This document shows positions 15,630-23,330 of a stretch of DNA of 64,000 nucleotides, in pieces. Position numbers and translations under genes: made by a program. This DNA comes from Neptuniibacter sp. CAU 1671 (GTDB taxonomy: Bacteria > Pseudomonadota > Gammaproteobacteria > Pseudomonadales > Balneatricaceae), in the NCBI RefSeq assembly GCF_029222905.1, contig NZ_JARHUE010000003.1, positions 248,001 to 312,000 of the forward strand, read 5' to 3'. The notes under the pieces were generated by a model, which searched no databases, was not told the DNA's origin, and worked only from the letters and a program-made list of their open reading frames with translations. Position 1 is the stretch's first letter. Every line of letters begins with the position of its first letter.

Positions 15630-16853
15630 ATGCGTATTTCTACACAACAGGTATATCTGAATAACATTGATAATCTGAGTAAGGCGAACAGTGATCTGTT
15701 TAAGACTCAGCAGCAGATTGCCACCGGTAAGCGAGTATTGCAGCCGTCCGATGATCCGCTGGCCTCGGCTCAGATTCAGAAGTTCAAAAAAGAGGTGGCC
15801 CGGACTGAGCAGTTTGGCAAAAACATCGATGTGTCCGAACGCCGATTGACGCTGGAAGAAAACGCCATTCAGCAGGTCAATAACCTTGCGATTCGCCTGC
15901 GTGAGCTAAGCATTCAGGGTAACAGTGGCATATTGACCAGTGCTGACCGTAAAGGCATTGCTTCCGAAGTGGAGCAGATCATTAATGAACTCGAAGGTCT
16001 GATGAACACCAAGGATGTTCAGGGTGAATACCTGTTCTCCGGGCATAAAGGTTTCACCCAGGCCTACAGTTTTGATGAAACTGTCGGGCGTTATGTGTTT
16101 AACGGTGACGATGGCCAGCGTTTCATTCAGATTGGTCCGGACACGAAGATTGCTTCCACCGATTCCGGGGCAGAAGTGTTTGAAAAAATAAGCAAAATCC
16201 CGGGTTACGTGGTGCCGAGTCTGCAACAGTCCGGTACCCAGATCAGTGATCTGGATCTGGTTGATCCGGATCTGTTGGGCAGTTTTGTGGAAACCCGGGG
16301 TGATCTTCAGATCAGCTTTGATACCGGCGCTGGCACCTATACGGTCACCGACAGCCAGGTACCGCCGGTGACAGTGGCTACCGGTAATATTGCCGACGGC
16401 AGTATCGATCTGACTGCAGACGCGGGTGTAGTGCTGACCATTGGTACGGTCGCCAGTGATACCACGGTGACCCTGTCAGCCTTCAGCCAGCACAATATCC
16501 TTAATACTGCTCTGGACCTGAAAATTGCACTGGAAACAGCCGATACCACAACCGATGCGGGTCGGGATGCGTTTGCCCAGAGTATCGCAAATGTACTCAA
16601 TAACCTCACGGCTATAGAAGATCGTAACGGGCAGTCTGTGGCCAGTATTGGCGGACGTCTCAATGCACTTGAACAGCAGACGGACGTAAACGAGGAGTAC
16701 AAGATCTTTACCCAGGAGGCGCTCTCATCGTTTGAGGATCTGGACTACAACGAAGCGATCAGTCGGTTTGAATTACAAAAAACTGTGCTGGAGGCCTCCT
16801 ATGCCAGTTTTGCTAAGGTACAGGGCCTGAACCTGTTTAGCTTCCTGAATTAA
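15630..16853 (+). CDS. flgL: Hook-filament junction protein FlgL (HAP3)
   Basis: A 407-residue flagellin-like junction protein, longer than the roughly 317 residues of enteric FlgL. It begins M-R-I-S-T-Q-Q and contains the flagellin-family motif A-T-G-K-R-V-L-Q-P-S-D-D-P near residues 31-43, an E-G-L-M-N-T-K-D-V-Q-G-E-Y-L-F-S-G block, and the C-terminal D-Y-N-E-A-I-S-R-F-E-L-Q-K-T-V-L-E-A-S-Y helix. The extra residues lie in the central domain, about 175-290. It starts 10 bp after flgK with AGGAGG as ribosome binding site and ends the flagellar cluster in this window. Confidence 0.94.
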   Translation: MRISTQQVYLNNIDNLSKANSDLFKTQQQIATGKRVLQPSDDPLASAQIQKFKKEVARTEQFGKNIDVSERRLTLEENAIQQVNNLAIRLRELSIQGNSGILTSADRKGIASEVEQIINELEGLMNTKDVQGEYLFSGHKGFTQAYSFDETVGRYVFNGDDGQRFIQIGPDTKIASTDSGAEVFEKISKIPGYVVPSLQQSGTQISDLDLVDPDLLGSFVETRGDLQISFDTGAGTYTVTDSQVPPVTVATGNIADGSIDLTADAGVVLTIGTVASDTTVTLSAFSQHNILNTALDLKIALETADTTTDAGRDAFAQSIANVLNNLTAIEDRNGQSVASIGGRLNALEQQTDVNEEYKIFTQEALSSFEDLDYNEAISRFELQKTVLEASYASFAKVQGLNLFSFLN

Positions 16854-16880
16854 TTGCGGCCTATATCGCTGATTTTAAAT

Positions 16881-16902
16881 ACCGTTTTCGTCAGAAAACG
16901 GT
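16881..16902 (+). terminator. Hairpin after flgL, weak terminator
   Basis: A perfect 9-bp stem (ACCGTTTTC/GAAAACGGT) with a GTCA loop lies 27 bp after the flgL stop. No T-run follows, so it could be a processing or 3'-protecting hairpin, or a weak terminator at the end of the flagellar operon. Confidence 0.45.
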
Positions 16903-16958
16903 AATCTCTCAGGCCTGTGCCATACTGACCACACAAGAAGAAATCAGTGGAGTGGAGT

Positions 16959-18608
16959 ATGGCCGTGTCCTGTTCGGCATCGTCTCTGATCCCCGCAGAG
17001 ATTAATCCTCTGGGCCTGCAAACCCTGCTTGATCTGCTGCAGTATGCTGCAGAGACCTTTGCTGAGCGCCCTGCCTATACCAGTCTGGGGCGTTCAATAA
17101 CCTATCGGGAACTGGACCAGCTCTCTGCTGCGTTTGCCTGTTACCTTCAGAATGAGACCGACCTTCAACCGGGTGACAGGATCGCTATTCAGCTGCCTAA
17201 TCTGATTCAGTATCCCATCGTCTTGTTTGGTGCTTTGCGCGCGGGTCTGGTGGTGGTGAATACCAATCCACTTTATACCCCCAGTGAGATGCTGCATCAG
17301 TTCAATGACAGTGGTGCCGTTGCACTGGTCATTCTGAAGGGCCTGGCGCATCAGGTTGAAACCATCTACCCACAGACCCGTTTACGCTATCTGATTGTGA
17401 CTCAGGTTGCTGACCTGCACGGAGTGCTGAAACGTACGCTGATCAATGGTGCGGTTAAATACCTGAAGAAAATGGAACCGGCCTATGATCTGCCTCAGGC
17501 CATGGAACTGCGAGCCTGTTTGGCGCGATATACGGGGCTAGCGCCGAAGCCGGTGTTGCTTAATAGCGGTGATACCGCTGTGTTGCAGTACACCGGAGGT
17601 ACCACCGGTGTGGCCAAAGGGGCCGTGCTGAGTCATGCCAATCTGATCGCTAATATCCTGCAGGTTGAAAATGCCCTGAAGCCAGCGGCCAGTCACTGGC
17701 CGGATACGGTGATTGCGCCTTTGCCGCTGTATCACATCTATGCCTTCACCTGTTCGCAACTGGTGTTGCTGAATGGTGGCCATAATGTGCTGATTCCCAA
17801 TCCCAGAGATCTACCCAGTCTGATTAAGGTGATGGCTAAATTTCAGGCGACCAGCTTTCTGGGCCTGAATACCCTGTTTATGGGCCTGTGCCATCAGCCG
17901 GCGTTTGCCCGGCTGGATTTCAGTCGGCTGGAGTTGACGATTTCCGGTGGGATGGCGTTGACCCACAAAGCGGAAGAGCAGTGGCGTGCGATCACGGGTT
18001 GTCGAATTGTTGAGGGTTACGGTTTGTCCGAGACCTCACCGGTAGTGACCCTTAATCCACCGGATGCACCGCATATCGGCAGTATTGGTAAGTCGCTGTG
18101 CTGTACCGACGTCAAGTTGATTGGGCATGAGGGTGAGTCTGTTCCAGCGGGAGAGGCCGGCATGCTCTGTGTGAAGGGCCCTCAGGTGATGTCGGGTTAC
18201 TGGCAGCAACAGCAGGCGACCAGTGAAGTGTTCACGCAGGACGGTTATCTGATTACCGGTGATATCGCCAGTATTGATGATGAGGGTTATCTGCATCTGC
18301 TGGATCGGGCCAAAGATCTGATCATTGTTTCCGGGTTCAATGTGTATCCCAGTGAGGTCGAAGATGTAGTCACCTCTCACCCTGATGTTGTGGAGTGTGC
18401 GGTGGTTGGACAGCCTGATGAGTGTTGTGGCGAAGTGGTGCGCTTGTGTGTGGTCAGTTCGAATCCGGCACTGGAGGCGGCTGACCTGCAAAGCTGGTGT
18501 CGGACCCACCTTGCGGCTTACAAAGTGCCTAAACGCATCGACTTTTTTTCCGAACTACCGAAAACACCGGTTGGGAAGGTGTTGCGTCGTGCGCTCAGGG
18601 CGATGTAG
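16959..18608 (+). CDS. Long-chain fatty acid-CoA ligase, FadD family
   Basis: A 549-residue AMP-forming acyl-CoA synthetase. The ATG at 16959 is chosen because GGAG lies 6 bp upstream; a GTG four codons earlier is unlikely. Motifs seen: the P-loop-like Y-T-G-G-T-T-G-V-A-K-G-A (about 212-222), E-G-Y-G-L-S-E-T-S-P, the T-G-D-I-A adenylate motif, and the C-terminal P-K-T-P-V-G-K-V-L-R-R with the catalytic lysine. The N-terminal half closely resembles FadD (V-N-T-N-P-L-Y-T-P). It activates free fatty acids for beta-oxidation or lipid synthesis at the inner membrane. The acyl-CoA dehydrogenase at 26676 is a possible pathway partner but not in the same operon. Confidence 0.9.
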   Translation: MAVSCSASSLIPAEINPLGLQTLLDLLQYAAETFAERPAYTSLGRSITYRELDQLSAAFACYLQNETDLQPGDRIAIQLPNLIQYPIVLFGALRAGLVVVNTNPLYTPSEMLHQFNDSGAVALVILKGLAHQVETIYPQTRLRYLIVTQVADLHGVLKRTLINGAVKYLKKMEPAYDLPQAMELRACLARYTGLAPKPVLLNSGDTAVLQYTGGTTGVAKGAVLSHANLIANILQVENALKPAASHWPDTVIAPLPLYHIYAFTCSQLVLLNGGHNVLIPNPRDLPSLIKVMAKFQATSFLGLNTLFMGLCHQPAFARLDFSRLELTISGGMALTHKAEEQWRAITGCRIVEGYGLSETSPVVTLNPPDAPHIGSIGKSLCCTDVKLIGHEGESVPAGEAGMLCVKGPQVMSGYWQQQQATSEVFTQDGYLITGDIASIDDEGYLHLLDRAKDLIIVSGFNVYPSEVEDVVTSHPDVVECAVVGQPDECCGEVVRLCVVSSNPALEAADLQSWCRTHLAAYKVPKRIDFFSELPKTPVGKVLRRALRAM

Positions 18609-18612
18609 TTAA

Positions 18613-18642
18613 ATTAGATTATTCTAATGTAAAATGTATAAT
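18613..18642 (+). promoter_or_regulatory. Promoter with palindrome ahead of DUF3365 gene
   Basis: A perfect TATAAT lies at 18637-18642. Seventeen bp upstream, TTAGAT (18614-18619) fills the -35 position poorly and is part of a palindrome ATTAGA-TTAT-TCTAAT (18613-18628). A poor -35 covered by a palindrome is the usual layout of an activator or repressor site. The regulator is not identifiable from this site. Confidence 0.5.
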
Positions 18643-18643
18643 G

Positions 18644-18668
18644 CCTCTCAACTGAACGTGTTGAGAGG
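18644..18668 (+). promoter_or_regulatory. Leader hairpin covering the ribosome binding site
   Basis: CCTCTCAAC (18644-18652) and GTTGAGAGG (18660-18668) form a perfect 9-bp stem with a 7-nt loop. The 3' arm contains GAGAGG, the ribosome binding site of the gene starting at 18676. If the transcript includes the whole 5' arm the site would be hidden. The TATAAT box ends only 1 bp before the hairpin, so a normal start at about 18649 would remove half of the arm; the DNA palindrome may instead be an operator. Confidence 0.45.
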
Positions 18669-18675
18669 AAAAGTT

Positions 18676-19248
18676 ATGAAATCCATCGGTTATTTCGCTG
18701 TGCTGTTCATGAGCGGAATTGCAGTGGCAGATCCGCAACTCATCGATATCCCGGCGTTGCAGGGAGAAGCCAAAGTATTGATCAAAAATCTCGCAACCAG
18801 CCTTTCGGGAGAGCTTCAGAAAGCCATTGCTCAGGGCGGTCCGGCTGACGGTATTCAGGTCTGTAATCTCAAGGCATTACCCCTGACGGCGGCCACAACG
18901 GAAGGTTCTGAATGGCAGATTGGCCGTACCAGTCTGAAACTGCGTAATCCCGAAAACGCACCGGACAATTGGGAAGTGGCTGTGCTTGAAGATTTTCAGG
19001 CCAAGGCAGAGGCAGGGGCGGATCTGCAAACGCTGGCTTACTCAGAGGTGCTGGTGGGCGAAGATGGCAGTCGTACCTTCAGAATGATGAAAGCGATACC
19101 GGTAGCGGATAAATGCCTGGCCTGTCATGGTGCAGAGCTTTCAAATGAGGTTACAGCAGTGCTGGATGGTCTCTATCCTGAAGATGAGGCACGGGGATTT
19201 GCTCAGGGCGATCTGCGTGGCGCGTTTACCCTGCAAAAAACGTTCTGA
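18676..19248 (+). CDS. Periplasmic one-haem protein, DUF3365/Tll0287-like
   Basis: A 190-residue secreted protein with a signal peptide (M-K-S-I-G-Y-F then a hydrophobic core, cleavage near A-V-A-D at 16-19) and one c-type haem motif C-L-A-C-H at residues 147-151. The fold pattern (I-Q-V-C-N near 61, R-T-S-L-K-L-R-N-P-x-N-A-P-D-x-W-E near 84-100, and K-A-I-P-V-x-x-K-C) matches DUF3365/Tll0287-like haem sensors or electron carriers. Start at the ATG at 18676, not the earlier in-frame ATG at 18634, because GAGAGG lies 7 bp upstream and the signal peptide then begins at residue 1. The partner is not evident; it may be a redox or gas-responsive protein. Confidence 0.75.
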   Translation: MKSIGYFAVLFMSGIAVADPQLIDIPALQGEAKVLIKNLATSLSGELQKAIAQGGPADGIQVCNLKALPLTAATTEGSEWQIGRTSLKLRNPENAPDNWEVAVLEDFQAKAEAGADLQTLAYSEVLVGEDGSRTFRMMKAIPVADKCLACHGAELSNEVTAVLDGLYPEDEARGFAQGDLRGAFTLQKTF

Positions 19249-19253
19249 ACATT

Positions 19254-19285
19254 GGCCGGTTATCCCGGATAACCGGCCTTAATGT
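19254..19285 (+). terminator. Bidirectional terminator between DUF3365 gene and pilU
   Basis: An 11-bp perfect stem (GGCCGGTTATC/GATAACCGGCC) with a CCG loop lies in the gap between two convergent genes and is followed by TTAATGTTTT. It would end the rightward transcript and probably also the leftward pilU transcript. Confidence 0.75.
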
Positions 19286-19286
19286 T

Positions 19287-20453
19287 TTATTCGTCGTCAT
19301 CCAGTAGCTGGATACCCGCCAGAGGATTATCTTCATCAGGTACGCTGACACTGTCCTGAGTCGTGGCAGTGCTTTCAGTGCCTGGTTCATCTGCAGAACT
19401 GGTCAGGTTCATACGTAGCCGCATGTTATTGGCGGAATCGGCGTTGATAATCGCCTGCTCCTGCGAGATGGTGCCCGCTTCGTAGAGCTGGAACAGAGAA
19501 TCGTCAAAGGTCTGCATACCGGACGTCTCGCCCCCGGCCATAATCTCTTTCAGGCCTTTGATATCACCCTTCATGATTTTTTCCTGCACGGTCGAGGTCC
19601 CCAGCAGGATCTCGATAGCAGCACAGCGTTTGCCATCCAGTGTCGGAATCAGACGCTGAGACACAATGCATTTGATGTTCAACGCAAGGTCCTGCAGAAC
19701 CTGCTTATGCCGGTCCTGTGGGAAGAAGTTAATGATACGATCCAGCGCCTGGTTCGCATTGTTAGCGTGCAGGGTTGAGATGGCCAGGTGGCCGGTTTCA
19801 GCAAAGGCAAGACAGTGTTCCATGGTTTCCCGGTCACGGATCTCACCAATCAGAATGACATCCGGTGCCTGACGCAGCGCATTTTTAAGTGCGTTATGAA
19901 AATTGCGTGTATCGACACCCACCTCACGCTGGTTGATCAGCGATTTGCGATGGTTATGCACATACTCCACCGGATCTTCGATGGTGATGATATGGCCCCC
20001 GCTGTTACGGTTGCGGTGGTCGATAAGCGCTGCCAGAGAGGTGGATTTACCGGAACCGGTGGCACCGACAAACAGCACCAGCCCGCGTTTTTCCATGATC
20101 ACATCTTTCAGTACCGGTGGCAGGCCGAGTGATTCCATTTGTGGAATCTCGGTTTTGATATTTCGCGCCACGATCGCGTACTGATTGCGTTGTTTAAAAA
20201 TATTGATACGAAAGCGGCCGACCTGTGGGATGGAGTAAGCCAGGTTCATCTCCAGCTCTTCGTCAAACTCCAGCTGTTGCTGCTCATCCATCAGACTACG
20301 GGCGATCTGTTCGATATCACCGGGCTTGTAGGGTTCTTTGCTGAGCGGGGTCAGCTTGCCCTGAAACTTTGCGCAGGGTGGCGCGCCCGTTGAAAGGTAG
20401 AGATCAGAACCATCGCGTGTGGCCAGAAGTGTCAGGTAGTCCCGAAACTGCAT
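19287..20453 (-). CDS. pilU: Type IV pilus retraction ATPase PilU
   Basis: A 388-residue PilT/PilU-family ATPase. Start at 20453 (M-Q-F-R-D-Y-L), where the PilU family begins; a 20-codon upstream extension lacks support. Seen are Walker A G-A-T-G-S-G-K-S-T (about 130-138), the Asp box I-T-I-E-D-P-V-E-Y, Walker B I-L-I-G-E-I-R-D and the His box T-G-H-L-A-I-S-T-L-H-A-N-N. The acidic tail beyond the ATPase core and the length distinguish PilU from the roughly 345-residue PilT. It powers pilus retraction at the inner membrane together with PilT, which is not in the window. It stands alone here. Confidence 0.88.
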   Translation of the reverse strand: MQFRDYLTLLATRDGSDLYLSTGAPPCAKFQGKLTPLSKEPYKPGDIEQIARSLMDEQQQLEFDEELEMNLAYSIPQVGRFRINIFKQRNQYAIVARNIKTEIPQMESLGLPPVLKDVIMEKRGLVLFVGATGSGKSTSLAALIDHRNRNSGGHIITIEDPVEYVHNHRKSLINQREVGVDTRNFHNALKNALRQAPDVILIGEIRDRETMEHCLAFAETGHLAISTLHANNANQALDRIINFFPQDRHKQVLQDLALNIKCIVSQRLIPTLDGKRCAAIEILLGTSTVQEKIMKGDIKGLKEIMAGGETSGMQTFDDSLFQLYEAGTISQEQAIINADSANNMRLRMNLTSSADEPGTESTATTQDSVSVPDEDNPLAGIQLLDDDE

Positions 20454-20677
20454 GTGTTCATTTCCTGTATCGAGCCGGGTGAGTGCAGTGGTGATAAGAA
20501 AACCCGGTGGCATTCAGAACGGCTCTGGGAGCCCTGAAATAATAACTTTAACTCAGTTTGGTGCAGTAGCAAAAAATCCTCATTTATATCGGGCCGGACG
20601 GCTGAACCTTGAGGCTTGGGTCTGCTTTAAGATTAGGACTACGCTTATACAGTGGCCATCGCAGAGGGTTATGCCGG

Positions 20678-22162
20678 ATGGGACAGCAAATTGAAACGGT
20701 CAGCTTCACTGAGAGTGAATACAAGACGTTCCAGTCGCGACTGCTGGATAATCTGCAAAGCCTCAAGCAGGTTCTGCAACGGCCGGATTTTGGCTGCGGT
20801 GAGGTGTCGATAGGTGCGGAACTCGAAATGTACCTGGTGGACGAACAAACACGTCCGCTATCGCTGAATCGTACCCTGCTTGAGCGCAGTGGCCATCCCC
20901 AGCTGGCACTGGAACTCAATCGTTTCAACATTGAATACAATCTGACGCCGGTATTTGCTGCCGACCGACCCTTCAGCCTGCTGGAGCGGGAGATGCAGCT
21001 GGCTATGTCCCATCTGAATGAACTGTTGCTGCCGGAGCAGGGCAGTGTCCTGCCAATTGGTATTCTGCCAACGCTTAAACGCAGTGACTTCGGTCCGCAT
21101 GCGATGACGGATGAGCGGCGCTTTACCGCCCTGTCCCGCGCGCTGGCGGCAAAACGCGGCAGTATGTTTTCTATCCACATTGATGGTGATGAACCGCTTT
21201 CATTACGGGCGCGGGATGTGACGCTGGAAGGGGCCAATACTTCGTTCCAGCTGCATTTTAAGGTATCGCCGGACAGCTTCGCCGATCTGTTCAATACGTT
21301 GCAACTGGTGACGCCTGTGATGGTGGCGCTGGCCGCAAATTCACCCTTCATGCTGGAACATAAGCTCTGGCATGAAACCCGGGTGCCGCTGTTTCAGCAG
21401 GCGATAGATGGGCGTTCGGCGGAAGAGTCTCAGCGCGGCGTGCCTTCTCGCGTTGATTTTGGCAGCGGCTGGGTGCGAGAAGGGGCCTATGAGTTATTTG
21501 CCGAGATGGTGCACCTGCATGAGCCGCTGTTGCCGGTCAGTGGTACTGAAGACAGTCTGTTAGTGGCCGGGCAGGGCGGTGTACCAAAGCTGGACGAGTT
21601 ACGCCTGCATGCCGGTACCATCTGGCCCTGGAACCGGGTGGTGTATGACCCGGCGCAGGGAGGTCACCTCAGGATTGAGATACGGGCGTTGCCGGCGGGG
21701 CCTTCTGCCTGTGATATGGCAGCTAATGCCGCTTTTTATCTGGGTGTCGCTGCGGGCCTTAAACACCGGATCAATGACATTATCCCGGCACTGCCATTCA
21801 GTACACTGCGCAGCAATTTTGAAACTGCAGCGCGCCGCAGTCTTAAAGCCGAATTAATGTGGCCCAATCCCGACCCCCCCCACGGCCTGACCAAACAGTC
21901 CGTTGTCGAGATTGCCAGCAGTCTGATACCGGTTGCCCGTCAGGGGCTGTTGTCACTTGAGGTTGAGCCGGGCGAGATAGAAACTCAGCTGCGTATCATT
22001 GAGAAACGTCTGCAGACAGGCACTAATGGTGCCATCTGGCAGCGGGGTGAATATCACAGGTTATGTCGCACGCTGCAGTCACATGCTGCACTGGTGAAGA
22101 TGGTGCAAAACTACAGAATACATCAGCAGGCCAATCTGCCGGTCGCTGAGTGGGGACATTGA
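20678..22162 (+). CDS. Carboxylate-amine ligase, GCS2 (YbdK-like) family
   Basis: A 494-residue enzyme with the GCS2 glutamate-cysteine-ligase fold: V-S-I-G-A-E-L-E-M-Y (near 44-53), F-N-I-E-Y-N-L, H-I-D-G, S-F-Q-L-H-F-K and the late H-A-G-T-I-W-P-W-N-R plus L-R-I-E-I-R-A-L-P-A-G-P-S motif of the active site. The family uses ATP to join an amino acid carboxylate to an amine; the true substrates of this long form are unknown. Start at 20678, with AGAGGG upstream. Eight bp after its stop an AstE-type hydrolase begins, so the two form an operon and may act on the same amide-linked compound. Confidence 0.78.
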   Translation: MGQQIETVSFTESEYKTFQSRLLDNLQSLKQVLQRPDFGCGEVSIGAELEMYLVDEQTRPLSLNRTLLERSGHPQLALELNRFNIEYNLTPVFAADRPFSLLEREMQLAMSHLNELLLPEQGSVLPIGILPTLKRSDFGPHAMTDERRFTALSRALAAKRGSMFSIHIDGDEPLSLRARDVTLEGANTSFQLHFKVSPDSFADLFNTLQLVTPVMVALAANSPFMLEHKLWHETRVPLFQQAIDGRSAEESQRGVPSRVDFGSGWVREGAYELFAEMVHLHEPLLPVSGTEDSLLVAGQGGVPKLDELRLHAGTIWPWNRVVYDPAQGGHLRIEIRALPAGPSACDMAANAAFYLGVAAGLKHRINDIIPALPFSTLRSNFETAARRSLKAELMWPNPDPPHGLTKQSVVEIASSLIPVARQGLLSLEVEPGEIETQLRIIEKRLQTGTNGAIWQRGEYHRLCRTLQSHAALVKMVQNYRIHQQANLPVAEWGH

Positions 22163-22170
22163 GAGGGACT

Positions 22171-23205
22171 ATGTTGAGACTGCGTAAACTGATCAATCCA
22201 GGCATCGACGAAATCGCACCTACCCCGGAGATGTTTTTGCGGCAGATGGGCGGGCCGGTGATGATCTTCGTTGAAGGTCAACGCACTGATCGCTGCCGCG
22301 GGCTGGTGACCCTGCTGCACGGCAATGAACCGTCCGGCCTGAAAGCCTTGCATGCCTGGCTGCTGACACAACAAAAGCCGCTGTATAACCTGATCTGTTT
22401 TATACCCTCTGTACTGGCGGCCCTGTCTGAACCAATTTTTACTCACCGCACGTTTGTTGGGCAGCGCGATATGAATCGCTGCTTTTTGCCCCCTTACAAT
22501 GATGAACCCGGCCTGCTGGCTGAAGAGATACTGGCGCTGTTAGCAGAGTTTGAGCCTGAGTGTGTGATCGATATGCACAATACTTCAGGACACAGCCCCG
22601 ACTTTGGCGTGGTGACGCTGCAGGACAGTGCCCATGAGGCTCTGGTTGCGCTGTTCTCGAATCGGTTGATTGTCACCAACCTGCGACTTGGCGCGCTGAT
22701 GGAAACCAGTACCCAGCATTGCCCTGTGGTGACAGTGGAGTGTGGCGGAGCGATGGATCAGGCGGCAGATGAGATAGCTCGCGCCGGATTGCAACGCTAT
22801 CTGCATGATGAAGAGGTGCTGCAATTGCCCCCCGGTTGTGAGATTGATCTCTACCACCACCCGGTGCGACTTGAGCTGAGCAGGGACGCTGCCATCGCCT
22901 ATGCGCAACATTATGTATTGGGCACTGACCTGACCATACCACCCGATCTGGATCGCTATAATTTTGAGCTGGTTGAGGCAGGGACTGTGATAGGCTGGGT
23001 TGGTCAGGATCGGCGCAGTGCCATGCGGGTACGTAATGCCGCGGGGGAAGATGTGTTTGAGCAGTATTTTCATATCACGGGAAATCAGCTGCTGACCCGG
23101 CGGGCCCTGAAACTTTTTATGATCACCACCCGGCCAGAAATTGCGGTTTCTGACTGTCTCCTTTACGCAGCGATGGAGAGCGAGCACGAAATGCTGTATA
23201 CATGA
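22171..23205 (+). CDS. AstE/aspartoacylase-family zinc hydrolase
   Basis: A 344-residue M14-like hydrolase of the succinylglutamate desuccinylase/aspartoacylase family. The zinc motif L-H-G-N-E-P-S-G (H and E ligands, about residues 49-56), R-D-M-N-R-C-F, I-D-M-H-N-T-S-G-H and T-V-E-C-G-G are all visible. Such enzymes cleave N-acyl or amide bonds of amino acids. GAGAGGG precedes the ATG at 22171. Co-transcription with the GCS2 ligase, 8 bp upstream, suggests paired synthesis and hydrolysis or removal of a modified amino acid. It is not placed with arginine-degradation genes, so a role as true AstE is doubtful. Confidence 0.78.
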   Translation: MLRLRKLINPGIDEIAPTPEMFLRQMGGPVMIFVEGQRTDRCRGLVTLLHGNEPSGLKALHAWLLTQQKPLYNLICFIPSVLAALSEPIFTHRTFVGQRDMNRCFLPPYNDEPGLLAEEILALLAEFEPECVIDMHNTSGHSPDFGVVTLQDSAHEALVALFSNRLIVTNLRLGALMETSTQHCPVVTVECGGAMDQAADEIARAGLQRYLHDEEVLQLPPGCEIDLYHHPVRLELSRDAAIAYAQHYVLGTDLTIPPDLDRYNFELVEAGTVIGWVGQDRRSAMRVRNAAGEDVFEQYFHITGNQLLTRRALKLFMITTRPEIAVSDCLLYAAMESEHEMLYT

Positions 23206-23330
23206 TGCTGTCAGCTGAATGCATTCGGAATTAGGCTGATTTTTAAAGGTTTTTGTCGGCACGTAACGATCAAGGAGTGAAAAGTTCGGCCGACCAGACA
23301 GGTTAGGATTGTGTTTCATTTGGGGGTTGT

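Noticed and set aside
20584-21351. 255-codon minus-strand open frame
   Set aside because: It lies wholly opposite the GCS2 ligase gene, which has clear family motifs; the opposite frame shows none.
23270-23297. Possible sigma-28 promoter ahead of the CHASE-GGDEF-EAL gene (TCAAG, then GCCGACCA)
   Set aside because: The spacing is one base too long and the -10 box has mismatches in its most conserved part.
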